Below are positions 55,771-64,000 of a DNA stretch of 64,000 nucleotides, piece after piece. The position numbers and the translations under genes are program-made. Each line of letters begins with the position of its first letter. Position 1 is the stretch's first letter. Source of the DNA: Methyloversatilis sp. (GTDB taxonomy: Bacteria > Pseudomonadota > Gammaproteobacteria > Burkholderiales > Rhodocyclaceae); the NCBI GenBank assembly GCA_016791045.1, contig JAEUNO010000018.1:58147-122146 (forward strand), given 5' to 3'. The notes beneath the pieces were generated by a model. It saw only the letters and a list, made by a program, of their open reading frames with translations. It was not told the DNA's origin and made no database searches.

Positions 55771-57831
55771 TCAGGCCGCCACCATGCCGCTGTGGCGCAG
55801 CAGTGCGTCGGGTCGTGGTTCGCGGCCGCGGAAGGCCTTGAACGATTCGAGCGCGGGGCGCGAGCCGCCCACGGCGAGGATTTCGTCCCAGAAGCGGCGA
55901 CCGGTCTCGGTGTCGAGCACGCTGCCGGTGTGCTCGCGCGCTTCTTCGAAGGCTTCGAAGGCGTCGGCGGACAGCACCTCGGCCCACTTGTAGCTGTAGT
56001 AACCCGCGGCGTAACCGCCGGCAAAGATGTGGCTGAAGCTGTGCGGAAAGCGGTTCCAGGCGGGCGGACGCACGACGGCGATTTCGTCGCGCACTTCGTC
56101 GAGCAGCTGCAGCATGGTCTGTTCGCCGCCGGGCACGAATTCATGGTGCAGGCGCAGATCGAACAGCGAAAACTCGACCTGGCGCAATGTCTGCAGACCG
56201 CTCTGGAAATTCTTCGCGGCGATCATCTTGTCGAACAGCGCGCGCGGCAGGGGCTCGCCGGTGTCGATGTGCGCGGTCATGCCGGAGAGCACGTCCCACT
56301 CCCAGCAGAAGTTCTCCATGAACTGGCTGGGCAGTTCGACCGCGTCCCATTCGACGCCGTGGATGCCGGACACCGCGAGATCATCGACCCGCGTCAGCAC
56401 GTGGTGCAGGCCATGACCCGACTCGTGGAACAGCGTGATCACGTCGTCGTGCGTGAAGGTGGCGGGTTTGCCGCCCACGGGTGACGGGAAGTTGCAGTTC
56501 AGGTAGGCCACCGGCGTCTGCACGCCCGAGGCGACGCGCCGGCGCGTGATGGCTTCGTCCATCCAGGCGCCGCCGCGCTTGGTGTCGCGTGCGTACAGGT
56601 CGAGGTAGAACTGGCCGACCAGCTCGCTGCCCGCGGCACCGGCGCGCTCGATGCGGAAGAAGCGCACGTCCGGGTGCCAGACCGGCGCCGTATCGGGCTT
56701 GATGGTGACGCCATAAAGCCCTTCGATGACGCGGAACAGGCCTGCGAGCACCTTGTGCTCGGGGAAGTACTGCTTCACCTCGTGTTCGGAGAAGTTGTAG
56801 CGGTGGCCGCGCAGCTTTTCCGACACCCAGGTCATGTCCCAGGGTTGCAGCTCGTCGAGGCCGAATTCGTTGCGGGCGAAGGCCCGCAGCTCGTCGAGAT
56901 CGCGCTGCCCGTGCGGCTTGGCGCGAGCGCCGAGGTCGCGCAGGAAGGCCGTGACCTGAGCCGGCGTGTCGGCCATCTTGGGCACCATGGACAGTTCGGC
57001 GAAGCTGCCGAAGCCGAGCATTTTCGACTCTTCGGCGCGCAGCGCCAGGATGCGGTCGATCAGTGCCGTATTGTCGCGCGCCGCATCGCCGAACTCGGAT
57101 GCGCGGGTCGCGTTGGCGCGGTACATGCGCGCACGCAGGTCGCGGTTGTCCGCGTACTGCATCACCGGCAGGTAGGACGGCATGTGCAGCGTGAATTTCC
57201 AGCCGTCGCGGTCGTCGCGCTGCGCCGCCTCGCGCGCCGCTTCCACGCTGTCGTCGGGCAGGCCGGCCAGCAGCGCTTCGTCGGTCACGTATTCGGCAAA
57301 GGCATTGGTCGCGTCGAGCAGGTTCTCGGAAAACTTCGCCGACAGCGACGCCAGCTCTTCCTGGATTTCCTTGAAGCGCGGCTTGAGTGCCTCGGGCAAT
57401 TCGGCCCCCGACAGGCGGAAGTCGCGCACTTCGTTGTCGAGAATGCGGCGGCGCGCCGGCGACAGGGTGGCGTATTCGGGCGAGTCGTGCAGCGCGCGGT
57501 ACTTCGCGAACAGCGCGAGATTCTGGCCGAGCGAGCTGTAGAAGCGGGTGATGTCGGGCAGCGACGCGTTGTACGCCTCGCGCCAGGCCGGCACGTCATT
57601 CACGCCGTGCAGATGGCCGACCACGCCCCAGGCACGGTTCACCTGTTCGCCCATGTCGGTGATCGGCGCCGCGAAACCGTCCCATGTCGGGGCTTCGGGG
57701 CGCGCGATCAAGTCGTCGATCAGCGCCTGATAGCGGGTCAGCAGGTCGGTGATGGCCGGCGCGACATGAGCCGGCTGGATGAGATCGAAACGGGGCAGGG
57801 CGGAAAAATCGAGCAGCGGGTTCGTGTTCAT
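55771..57831 (-). CDS. prlC: Oligopeptidase A (M3 family)
   Basis: Also called OpdA. Cytosolic zinc peptidase of 686 residues that degrades short peptides and signal peptides. Catalytic motif LFHESGHGLHHVLT, substrate region SGIHGVEWDAVELPSQFMENFCWE, and YYSYKWAEVLSADAF near the C-terminus are all intact. It starts the minus-strand unit prlC - DUF4124 - xthA - crp/fnr, with 38 bases to the next gene. Confidence 0.95.
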   Translation of the reverse strand: MNTNPLLDFSALPRFDLIQPAHVAPAITDLLTRYQALIDDLIARPEAPTWDGFAAPITDMGEQVNRAWGVVGHLHGVNDVPAWREAYNASLPDITRFYSSLGQNLALFAKYRALHDSPEYATLSPARRRILDNEVRDFRLSGAELPEALKPRFKEIQEELASLSAKFSENLLDATNAFAEYVTDEALLAGLPDDSVEAAREAAQRDDRDGWKFTLHMPSYLPVMQYADNRDLRARMYRANATRASEFGDAARDNTALIDRILALRAEESKMLGFGSFAELSMVPKMADTPAQVTAFLRDLGARAKPHGQRDLDELRAFARNEFGLDELQPWDMTWVSEKLRGHRYNFSEHEVKQYFPEHKVLAGLFRVIEGLYGVTIKPDTAPVWHPDVRFFRIERAGAAGSELVGQFYLDLYARDTKRGGAWMDEAITRRRVASGVQTPVAYLNCNFPSPVGGKPATFTHDDVITLFHESGHGLHHVLTRVDDLAVSGIHGVEWDAVELPSQFMENFCWEWDVLSGMTAHIDTGEPLPRALFDKMIAAKNFQSGLQTLRQVEFSLFDLRLHHEFVPGGEQTMLQLLDEVRDEIAVVRPPAWNRFPHSFSHIFAGGYAAGYYSYKWAEVLSADAFEAFEEAREHTGSVLDTETGRRFWDEILAVGGSRPALESFKAFRGREPRPDALLRHSGMVAA

Positions 57832-58034
57832 GGGTATCCGGAAACGGTGCGGTCAGCCAGTTGAATGACGGTTCGAGATCGATTCTAGCCCGACGCCCGG
57901 CGACACAGGCTCAAGTTGCATCCCGGCCCGCCGAAAACCAAAAGTGGAAAGCGAAGTCTCCTTCCTGCAGTTGCAGGTCACACCACGCAGAATCAAGCTG
58001 CGTTCCAGGTTGCGTGCTTTCGAAAGACTGTCAG

Positions 58035-58463
58035 ATGACTGTGCGGATTCCCCCTCAGCAGGACCCTCACGCGGCTGTGCCCGACGTCGCTGCCATGCTC
58101 GACCTGCGCATCCTGTTCAGCGTACCCGGCATGCGCGAGAACCGCGCCGGTCTGCGCACGCGCGTACTGGCGACCTGGCGCAATGAAGCGGCCGCGATCA
58201 TCGACGCACTGCGCGATGCCGCGGCGGCGGGTGACGCCCACGCGCTGCGTCTGGCGGCGCACCGGCTGAAAAGTTCGAGCGGTGCGCTGGGTGCTATATA
58301 TATAAGCAGTCTTGCAAGCAGTATCGAAAATGCCGCGCGTGACGGTCGCATCGCCTTCGACGGACAACAGCGGTTGCGGCTCGAGCAGGCGGTGCAGCAG
58401 ACGCTGGCCGCCTTCGGCGCGCTGGACGATCCCTCCTGTGGCGACCCGGGCCTCCGCACATGA
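58035..58463 (+). CDS. Hpt-domain phosphotransfer protein
   Basis: A 142-residue protein that is little more than an Hpt domain: LRLAAHRLKSSSGALGA with phosphoacceptor H76. The N-terminal 45 residues are linker. The ATG was chosen because the frame upstream shows no homology; no strong ribosome site precedes it. The stop overlaps the start of the GGDEF-EAL protein (ATGA). It likely passes phosphate to or from that protein's receiver domain; no kinase is adjacent. Confidence 0.8.
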   Translation: MTVRIPPQQDPHAAVPDVAAMLDLRILFSVPGMRENRAGLRTRVLATWRNEAAAIIDALRDAAAAGDAHALRLAAHRLKSSSGALGAIYISSLASSIENAARDGRIAFDGQQRLRLEQAVQQTLAAFGALDDPSCGDPGLRT

Positions 58464-60544
58464 TTCTTCTGGTCGATGATGACGTGATGGTCCGCCTGAT
58501 GGCGACCGAAGCCCTGATCAGCGCCGGCTTCGAAGTGATGGAAGCGGGCAGTGGCGAACAGGCGCTCGAACTGTTCGACAGCCACGGCTTTTCGCTGGTG
58601 CTGCTCGACGTCAACATGAGCGGCATGGATGGCTTCGAGGTGTGCCGGCGCATCCGCGAACGTGCGCATGGCCGGCGCCTGCCCGTCATCATGCTGACCG
58701 GCATGGACGACACGGTATCGATCGACAGTGCCTATTCCCTCGGCGCGACCGATTTCGTCACCAAACCGCTGAACTGGACGCTGCTGGTCTATCGCGTGCG
58801 CTACGCCCTGCGGGCGGCCAGCACCGTGATGGAGCTTGAAGTGTCGGAACGCCGGCTCGCCGTGGCGCAGCGCGTGGCACGGCTCGGTGGCTGGATCTGG
58901 CATGTCGAGGAGGACCGCTGCGAGCGCAGTGCAATCTGTCTCGACCTGTGGGGCGATACGCGCGCGGCCGCCCAGCAGGTTCCGTTCGGTCTGTTGTCGC
59001 GCGTCCTCAGCCCGGATCGACAGCATCTGCATGCCGCCATGGAACGCGCCCGCGAGGGCGTGCCTTATCAGATGAGTTTCCGCGTGCAGCGCGCCGACGG
59101 CTCTCAGGTGACGCTGTTCGAACAGGCGCTGCCGGTACGTGACGAATTCGGCCGCGTGGTGCGCATCGAAGGCGTGACCCAGGACGTGACCGAGCGCGAA
59201 CTGGCCGAGCAGCGCATCCGCTTTCTCGCCTACCACGACAGCCTGACCGGTCTCGCCAACCGCCAGATGTTCCGCGACATGCTTGACCACACGTTGGCCC
59301 GCTCGCGCCGGCTGGGCAAGCGCTGCGCCTTGCTCTACCTCGATCTCGACCGCCTCAAGCGCATCAACGACAGCTTCGGCCATACGCTCGGGGATCAGAT
59401 CCTGCGCGAGGTGGCGAGCCGCCTGCTCGGTTCCGTGCGTTCGGCCGACTTCGTCGGGCGCGAAGGACTGCAGCCGGATGAGGTCGTCGCGCGACTGGGC
59501 GGTGACGAATTCACCGTGCTGCTGACCGATCTGGCACACACCGAAGATGCCGCCCGCGTGGCGGCCCGCATCTGCCAGGAACTGGGGCAGCCGATCCAGA
59601 TGGACCACGTCGAACTCGTGGTGACCGCGTCGGTCGGCATCGCGCTGTTCCCGGAAAACGGCGACGACGCGGAAACCCTGCTCCGCCACGCGGACATGGC
59701 GATGTATGCCGCCAAGCAGCGGGGCCGCAACACCTTCGAATTCTTCACCGAAACGATGCAGCAGCGGGCGATCGAACGGCTGTCGCTGGAGCAGGACATG
59801 GCGCACGCCCTCGAAGGCGGCCAGTTCGTGCTGCACTACCAGCCGCAGGTCGATGCGGTGACCGGGCGCATCGTGTCGGCCGAGGCGCTGCTGCGCTGGA
59901 ACCACCCGCAGCGCGGCGCGGTGTCACCGGTCGAGTTCATTCCGGTGGCCGAAGAAACCGGTCTCATCGTGCCGCTGGGTGAATGGGTGGTGCAGGAAGC
60001 CTGCCGGCAGATTGCGGCGTGGCGTGATCAGGGCCGGCCGGTGGTGCCGGTTGCGGTCAACCTGTCGGCGATCAATTTCCGTTCCGACTCGCTGCTGCCG
60101 CAGATCGTAGAGGCGCTGGAATCGAACCGGCTGTCGAGCCATTTCCTGCATGTGGAGCTCACCGAAAGCGCGGTGATGCACGAGCCGCAGAGCGCACTGG
60201 CCAAGCTGGCCGCGCTGAAGGCGCTCGGCCTGACGCTGTCGATCGACGATTTCGGCACCGGCTACTCGTCGCTGTCCACGCTGAAGCAGTTTCCGATCGA
60301 TCTGCTGAAGATCGATCGCAGCTTCGTGCGTGACCTGCCCGACGACGAGAGCGATGCGTCCATCGTCGATGCCATCCTCGCCATGGCGCATGCGCTCGGT
60401 CTGCGCGTCGTGGCCGAAGGTGTCGAGACGGAGGCGCAGCGGCAGTTCCTGGCGCAGCGCAAATGCGGCCTGATGCAGGGCTACCTGTTTTCCCGACCGT
60501 TGCCGGCCGAAGACTTCATGCGACAGATCGAGGCAGCCCGCTGA
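58460..60544 (+). CDS. Receiver-PAS-GGDEF-EAL cyclic-di-GMP protein
   Basis: A 694-residue signalling protein. Receiver at 1-120 (LLVDDDV, LVLLDVNMSGMDG, lysine in FVTKPL); PAS-like region about 135-255; GGDEF domain about 260-430 with intact LGGDEF and DSLTGLANR; EAL domain about 440-690 with SAEALLRWNHP, ELTESAVM, DDFGTGYSSLS and KIDRSFV. Both catalytic motifs look functional, so it may make or break c-di-GMP. No membrane span. Coupled to the Hpt gene upstream. Confidence 0.93.
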   Translation: MILLVDDDVMVRLMATEALISAGFEVMEAGSGEQALELFDSHGFSLVLLDVNMSGMDGFEVCRRIRERAHGRRLPVIMLTGMDDTVSIDSAYSLGATDFVTKPLNWTLLVYRVRYALRAASTVMELEVSERRLAVAQRVARLGGWIWHVEEDRCERSAICLDLWGDTRAAAQQVPFGLLSRVLSPDRQHLHAAMERAREGVPYQMSFRVQRADGSQVTLFEQALPVRDEFGRVVRIEGVTQDVTERELAEQRIRFLAYHDSLTGLANRQMFRDMLDHTLARSRRLGKRCALLYLDLDRLKRINDSFGHTLGDQILREVASRLLGSVRSADFVGREGLQPDEVVARLGGDEFTVLLTDLAHTEDAARVAARICQELGQPIQMDHVELVVTASVGIALFPENGDDAETLLRHADMAMYAAKQRGRNTFEFFTETMQQRAIERLSLEQDMAHALEGGQFVLHYQPQVDAVTGRIVSAEALLRWNHPQRGAVSPVEFIPVAEETGLIVPLGEWVVQEACRQIAAWRDQGRPVVPVAVNLSAINFRSDSLLPQIVEALESNRLSSHFLHVELTESAVMHEPQSALAKLAALKALGLTLSIDDFGTGYSSLSTLKQFPIDLLKIDRSFVRDLPDDESDASIVDAILAMAHALGLRVVAEGVETEAQRQFLAQRKCGLMQGYLFSRPLPAEDFMRQIEAAR

Positions 60545-60575
60545 ACCGGTCGCCCGGTCAGCGGAATGGAGCCGG

Positions 60576-61259
60576 TCAGCCCTTGATGCCGCTGCCGGCC
60601 AGCATCATGTCGTCCTCGATCAGCACCGCCTTGCCATCCGGCTTGCTCAGATCGGGAATCTGGCTGTCGACGCGGTAGATGCCGCCCGGCACGGCATCGG
60701 ACAGCACGAAGATGTAGGTCTTGCCGACATACTTCGGAAACTTCTGCTTGTTCGGATCATTGCTGTACGGCGTGATGCGGTACTCCCGGGCATCGACCGT
60801 CTTGCCGCCGAAGCTCACCTTGACCGGCTTGGCCGCCGGGCCTTCGGACAGTGCCAGCCGGATGCGCTTGCGGAAATAGGCGGCCTTGCCGCCGGTCAGG
60901 CGTTCCATTTCCGCGATGTCGCGTTCGAGGAAGCACATCAGTGCCGGATTGCTCAGCCCGCCATCGACCTCGGGCATGTCCTTCTTGTTGGTGCCGCTCA
61001 GGCAGGCCGTATTGACCTTGCGTGCGCCCGCCTCTTCGCTGATGCGCACCTCGACCTTGTCCTCGAACGGCTTCTCCAGACTGCCGCTGCGCTTGAAGGT
61101 GTAGCTCAGGGTGGTGGGCGCCTTCAGTGACGACAACTGGTCGTTCAGGAACAGCTGCTTTTCGGCTTCGGTGATTTCGTCGCTCGGTTCGGCATGTGCA
61201 TTGCCGGCGGCGATCGCCAGCGCCAGCAACAGCGCGGACAGCTTGATGTGCTTGATCAT
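60576..61259 (-). CDS. Exported protein of unknown function beside the xox-type cluster
   Basis: A 227-residue protein with a signal peptide (MIKHIKLSALLLALAIAAGNAHA). The mature part is charged, with a beta-rich pattern (TTLSYTFKRSGSLEKPFEDKVEVRI, GKTYIFVLSDAVPGGIYRVDS) and two cysteines (NTACLSG, LMCFLERD) that could pair. I recognise no family. It lies 56 bases after the trypsin-like protease gene, on the same strand as the alcohol-dehydrogenase cluster, and may be co-transcribed. Confidence 0.75.
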   Translation of the reverse strand: MIKHIKLSALLLALAIAAGNAHAEPSDEITEAEKQLFLNDQLSSLKAPTTLSYTFKRSGSLEKPFEDKVEVRISEEAGARKVNTACLSGTNKKDMPEVDGGLSNPALMCFLERDIAEMERLTGGKAAYFRKRIRLALSEGPAAKPVKVSFGGKTVDAREYRITPYSNDPNKQKFPKYVGKTYIFVLSDAVPGGIYRVDSQIPDLSKPDGKAVLIEDDMMLAGSGIKG

Positions 61260-61315
61260 GATGGAAACTCCTCGTGATGGATATGCGGACCTCTTCGAGT
61301 CCGGCGGGTCAGTGT

Positions 61316-62365
61316 TCAGCACGGCGTATCGGCCGTGCCGGCGCAGCTTTGCAGCCGCTGGTCGAGCAGGCTCAGCGCCCCCGGTGACAGTCCGGCCAGC
61401 CGCGCCCGCGTGCGGGCATAGCCTGCTTCGTCGCGCTGGCCGAGCTGGGCGGTGGCGAGATCGGTCAGGAACACCGGGTTGTCGGCGTCGAGCGCATTGG
61501 CGCGTTCCAGTGCGGCAATGCCATCCACCGGGCGTCCCTGCTTGACCTGCGCACGACCGAGTGCATGCCAGGCGGACGCGTCGCCCGCATTGCCGGCGAT
61601 CCAGCCGCGGGCGCGCGACTCCAGTTCGCCCCAGCGTGCTTCGGTCTGCAGGCGCAGCGTCTGCAGGAAGGCGGGCAGGGCCGTTTCGCTTTCGTTCCAG
61701 AATGCCTGACCGCTCAACGGCCCAACGTCGGCGCCGGCAGGCAGCGCAAGCCCCTCGCGTATCCATTTGACCGGCAACGAAAACTGGTTGTCGGTGCCGC
61801 TGCGGAACTTGAAGGTCATCACGCCGACCAGCCGGTGCTCGCGATCGAACAGTCCGCCGCCACTGGCCCCCGACGTGAAGGGCGTGGTGCTCTGGATGAC
61901 GTTCGCGCCGTCGTGCGGATGCAGCTGCAGCATCATGCCGTTGCTCACCCGTGGCGCCGCGCCGAGGATGTAACCCAGCGCGACCAATTCCTCACCGGGT
62001 TTGAGCGGCGTGCTGCGCAACTCGACCACCGGCACCTGCGAGGCGCCGGGTACGTCGAGCAGGCACAGGTCGCGCCCGACCTGCGCACGCTGCGAGCTGA
62101 CCTGCATGCGTTCGCCGTTGCTGACCACGCGTATGGTGGTGGCGCGCGCGGTCACGTGGCAGGCCGTTGCGATGATGCCCGGACCGACCGCCACGCCGGT
62201 GCCGACCGACACATTGCCCTTGTCGTCGGACGCTTCGACCTTCAGAACGCTCGGTCGCAGCTTGATCAGCGCCGCGATGTCCTGCTGATCCAGCGCTACC
62301 GCCGGAAACGGCCACAGCGCAAGCGTCAGCAGGCAGGCAGCGGCAGGCTGGAGGGGGCCCGGCAT
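61316..62365 (-). CDS. Exported trypsin-like serine protease with TPR-like tail
   Basis: A 349-residue protein. It has a signal peptide (ends near AVALD), an S1-type protease domain with ATACHVT (His), RDLCLLDV (Asp) and TSGASGGGLFD (Ser), so the triad looks complete, then a C-terminal helical part with one to two TPR-like units (AWHALGRAQVKQGRPVDGIAALERANALDADNP). It lacks the PDZ domain of DegP. It starts 14 bases after the binding-protein gene, suggesting joint transcription with the methanol-type dehydrogenase cluster. The substrate is unknown. Confidence 0.82.
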   Translation of the reverse strand: MPGPLQPAAACLLTLALWPFPAVALDQQDIAALIKLRPSVLKVEASDDKGNVSVGTGVAVGPGIIATACHVTARATTIRVVSNGERMQVSSQRAQVGRDLCLLDVPGASQVPVVELRSTPLKPGEELVALGYILGAAPRVSNGMMLQLHPHDGANVIQSTTPFTSGASGGGLFDREHRLVGVMTFKFRSGTDNQFSLPVKWIREGLALPAGADVGPLSGQAFWNESETALPAFLQTLRLQTEARWGELESRARGWIAGNAGDASAWHALGRAQVKQGRPVDGIAALERANALDADNPVFLTDLATAQLGQRDEAGYARTRARLAGLSPGALSLLDQRLQSCAGTADTPC

Positions 62366-62379
62366 GACGGTCGCGACGA

Positions 62380-63249
62380 TCAGCGGTCGGCAGCCGTCTG
62401 GCTGGCCTGCGCCTCATCGATCAGCGGAACGCCGTACGAGGTCAGGATGGCCTGGATGCCCGGAAGGTTGCGCTGGACGGTTTCCTCGATCTTGTTCTTC
62501 CAGTCCTTCTCGCCATAGCGCACGGCCATCGTGATCGCGTAATCGAACTTGATCGTGTTTTCCGGCGGGAAACCGATGGTCACCAGGTCGTCGGTCTTGG
62601 CGTTGCGGCTGAAATAGCCGGCGATCGGACCCCACGCCATGGCGACATCGACCTTGCCGGCGACCAGGTCCTTTTCGACGATTTCGCCCGGATAGGCACC
62701 GGGGTCGCCGGACTGGCGCTGATACGAGATCGCCTGGTCGAACAGCTTGTTGCGCAGCAGCCAGTCTACCGGCGGCGTCTGTGAAAACACACCGAATTTC
62801 AGTGACTTGAGCTTTTCCGGCGGCAGCTTGAGCAGGTCGTCCGGCACCTTCACGTTATCCAGACCCGTGCCCTTCTTGAAGACCATGGCGTAGGTCGAGC
62901 GGAAATACGGCTTGATCGTCGCGCCCATGTCGAAGCCGACCGGCACACCGATGATGAGGTCGCACTTGTAGCGGCCGGGCAGCTTTTCGTGCTTGGCCTT
63001 CAGGGTCATCCGGATGAAGCCCATGCGGTGCGGGAAGTAGGTGTACTCGAGTGCGTAGCCCATGTCCTTGGCCAGCAACTCGGCAATCTTGTTCTCGAAA
63101 CCTTCGCCCTTGTCGTTCGACAGCGGGAGGTTGTTCGGGTCTGCGCAGACGCGCAGCACCTTGTCGTCGCCGGTTTCCTGCGCCTGCAGCGCCGGTGCGG
63201 CAAGTCCGGTGCCCAGCAGGAAGGCAGCAGCGATCAGGGAATGTTTCAT
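62380..63249 (-). CDS. xoxJ: XoxJ/MxaJ-like periplasmic binding protein of quinoprotein dehydrogenase
   Basis: A 289-residue exported protein with a signal peptide (ends near ALQAQ) and an SBP-type fold: LRVCADPNNLPLSNDKGEGFENKIAELLAKDMG, CDLIIGVPVGFDMGATIKPYFRSTYAMVF, DVAMAWGPIAGYF. These match the binding proteins found next to PQQ methanol dehydrogenases (MxaJ/XoxJ), thought to help mature or activate the apo-enzyme rather than import a solute. It follows the cytochrome gene by 127 bases. Confidence 0.88.
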   Translation of the reverse strand: MKHSLIAAAFLLGTGLAAPALQAQETGDDKVLRVCADPNNLPLSNDKGEGFENKIAELLAKDMGYALEYTYFPHRMGFIRMTLKAKHEKLPGRYKCDLIIGVPVGFDMGATIKPYFRSTYAMVFKKGTGLDNVKVPDDLLKLPPEKLKSLKFGVFSQTPPVDWLLRNKLFDQAISYQRQSGDPGAYPGEIVEKDLVAGKVDVAMAWGPIAGYFSRNAKTDDLVTIGFPPENTIKFDYAITMAVRYGEKDWKNKIEETVQRNLPGIQAILTSYGVPLIDEAQASQTAADR

Positions 63250-63376
63250 TGTTTCAGGTCTCCTCCGGATGAATGAACCCTTGCTGGGCGATGAAGCCCG
63301 GGTTCTGCTTGAATTCTTGTCCCGTGCGTCTCACGCGGGACTCACTGTGACAGTACGCCCGCGGTTTTGTTTTCGC

Positions 63377-63766
63377 TCAGTCCATCTTTTCGATGCGACC
63401 GGGCCGGATCGCCCCATCGGAACGGCCTTTCAGGTAAGCGTAAAGACCGTCGAGATTGTCCATGACCTGCTTCGAACCATCGAAGTTGGGCATGCCGCGG
63501 TCGATGCGACCCTTGCTCACGACCGCCTTGAAGTCGTCGCGCCCGAGCGTCCTGAGGCTGACGATCAGCGAGGGCCCCACCATGCCTTCCTGGTTCGGGC
63601 CATGGCAGCGTTCGCACGCCGCGTTGCGCCACGCACGCCAGCCGGCCAGCGTCGCGTCATCCACCTTGTTGCCGCCCTGCACCTGATACGGCGTTGTCTG
63701 TGCCGTCGCCATCTGGGCCGAGGTCATCAGCATCAGCATGACTGCCTGCAAGAACTGCTTTCTCAT
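63377..63766 (-). CDS. xoxG: c-type cytochrome of the quinoprotein alcohol dehydrogenase
   Basis: A 129-residue exported cytochrome: signal peptide (ends near MATAQ), heme-binding CERCHG, distal region with MPNFDG as a candidate Met ligand, and C-terminal LYAYLKGRSDGAIRPGR, as in XoxG/PedF-type cytochromes that accept electrons from PQQ dehydrogenases. Two adjacent ATGs exist; the second has GGAG four bases upstream. The symbol is given by context and a PedF-type name is possible. It lies downstream of the dehydrogenase and its terminator. Confidence 0.82.
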   Translation of the reverse strand: MRKQFLQAVMLMLMTSAQMATAQTTPYQVQGGNKVDDATLAGWRAWRNAACERCHGPNQEGMVGPSLIVSLRTLGRDDFKAVVSKGRIDRGMPNFDGSKQVMDNLDGLYAYLKGRSDGAIRPGRIEKMD

Positions 63767-63821
63767 CATTCTCCCCTGGTTTGCCGGGTGCCCCCGACAC
63801 CTGTCACGGGCAATCTGCGGA

Positions 63822-63862
63822 CAAAAAAAGACTGGCACCGGCGTTTCCGCACGGTGCCAGTC
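63822..63862 (-). terminator. Rho-independent terminator after the PQQ dehydrogenase
   Basis: Read on the minus strand, GACTGGCACCG pairs with CGGTGCCAGTC (11 bp) around an 11-base loop and is followed by seven T. It lies between the dehydrogenase and the cytochrome gene, so it can lower read-through into xoxG-xoxJ. Confidence 0.9.
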
Positions 63863-63872
63863 CGGGGACCTT

Positions 63873-63899
63873 GCGGAAAGCGCAACCTGCGCTTTCCGC
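63873..63899 (-). other. Second perfect 11-bp hairpin just after the dehydrogenase stop
   Basis: GCGGAAAGCGC and GCGCTTTCCGC are exact complements around a five-base loop, 12 bases after the stop codon and before the terminator. No T-run of its own. It may protect the abundant transcript end. Confidence 0.65.
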
Positions 63900-63910
63900 T
63901 CAACGCACGA

Positions 63911-64000
63911 TTACGGCAGTGCGAAGACAGTCATCGTGCCGCCCAGCTCGGTGTAGCTCGACAGTTCGGCGTAACCACCCACGGCGCCCAGACCATCGGT
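63911..64000 (-). CDS. xoxF: PQQ-dependent alcohol dehydrogenase, C-terminal end only
   Basis: Only 29 residues and the stop lie in the window. GLGAVGGYAELSSYTELGG followed by TMTVFALP matches the C-terminus of XoxF/ExaF-type quinoprotein methanol or ethanol dehydrogenases (GLGAVGxxxxLxxYTxxGGxxTVF). Downstream cytochrome and XoxJ-like genes support the XoxF reading. XoxF enzymes use lanthanides; the metal-site residues are outside the window, so metal and substrate cannot be judged. Confidence 0.7.
   Translation of the reverse strand, partial: TDGLGAVGGYAELSSYTELGGTMTVFALP

Overview
The window looks like chromosome from a GC-rich methylotrophic betaproteobacterium of the Rhodocyclales, closest in character to Methyloversatilis. 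That assignment is an inference. It rests on the beta/gamma-proteobacterial gene orders seen here (dusB-fis-purH, amgK-murU beside lptD-surA-pdxA-ksgA, argH beside algZR), on a PEP carboxylase, and on a PQQ-dependent alcohol dehydrogenase cluster of xox type at the right edge. I saw no rRNA, tRNA, CRISPR array, plasmid origin or intact transposon.

Left part (1-24.7 kb): argH (cut by the left edge) is divergent from the algZ-algR two-component system. Then come the potassium-uptake operon kdpFABC, a small unnamed membrane ORF and kdpDE, followed by ppc on the opposite strand. The heme genes hemC-hemD-hemX-hemY form an overlapping operon. They are followed by a DUF898 membrane protein, an M48 peptidase and an OmpW-like porin with an FNR-type box upstream. 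Between ompW and hemF lies about 0.8 kb with no gene, filled by an array of 61-bp double-hairpin repeats. The minus-strand block pepP-ubiH-dusB-fis-purH-purD-hemF (30.4 to 22.5 kb) covers quinone, tRNA, nucleoid, purine and heme functions.

Middle (30.5-45.3 kb): a seven-gene plus-strand unit encodes a thermostable-hemolysin-family protein, an AMP-forming acyl ligase, a heme-oxygenase-like di-iron oxidase candidate, an SDR, a periplasmic TPR protein and an OmpR/QseC-like two-component pair. It reads as a dedicated but unassigned small-molecule or lipid-modification pathway with its own sensor, and it is the best candidate here for an undescribed system. Next is the envelope block: murU-amgK (peptidoglycan recycling) divergent from lptD-surA-pdxA-ksgA. 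LptD carries an unusually long, repeat-containing N-terminal extension.

Accessory region (45.4-53.7 kb): a two-partner secretion / CdiB-CdiA-like locus, with a parvulin gene between transporter and exoprotein. The exoprotein ends in a lower-GC toxin-like tail followed by a small Cys-rich candidate immunity gene and an IS3-family remnant. A near-perfect 20-bp inverted repeat covers the ribosome binding site of the transporter gene.

Right part (53.7-64 kb): opdA, a DUF4124/glutaredoxin-like protein, xthA and a Crp/Fnr-type regulator form a minus-strand operon. An Hpt protein and a receiver-PAS-GGDEF-EAL protein form a plus-strand pair. Last comes the minus-strand xox-type cluster: PQQ dehydrogenase C-terminus, c-type cytochrome, XoxJ/MxaJ-like binding protein, a trypsin-like protease with TPR-like tail, and a secreted protein of unknown function.
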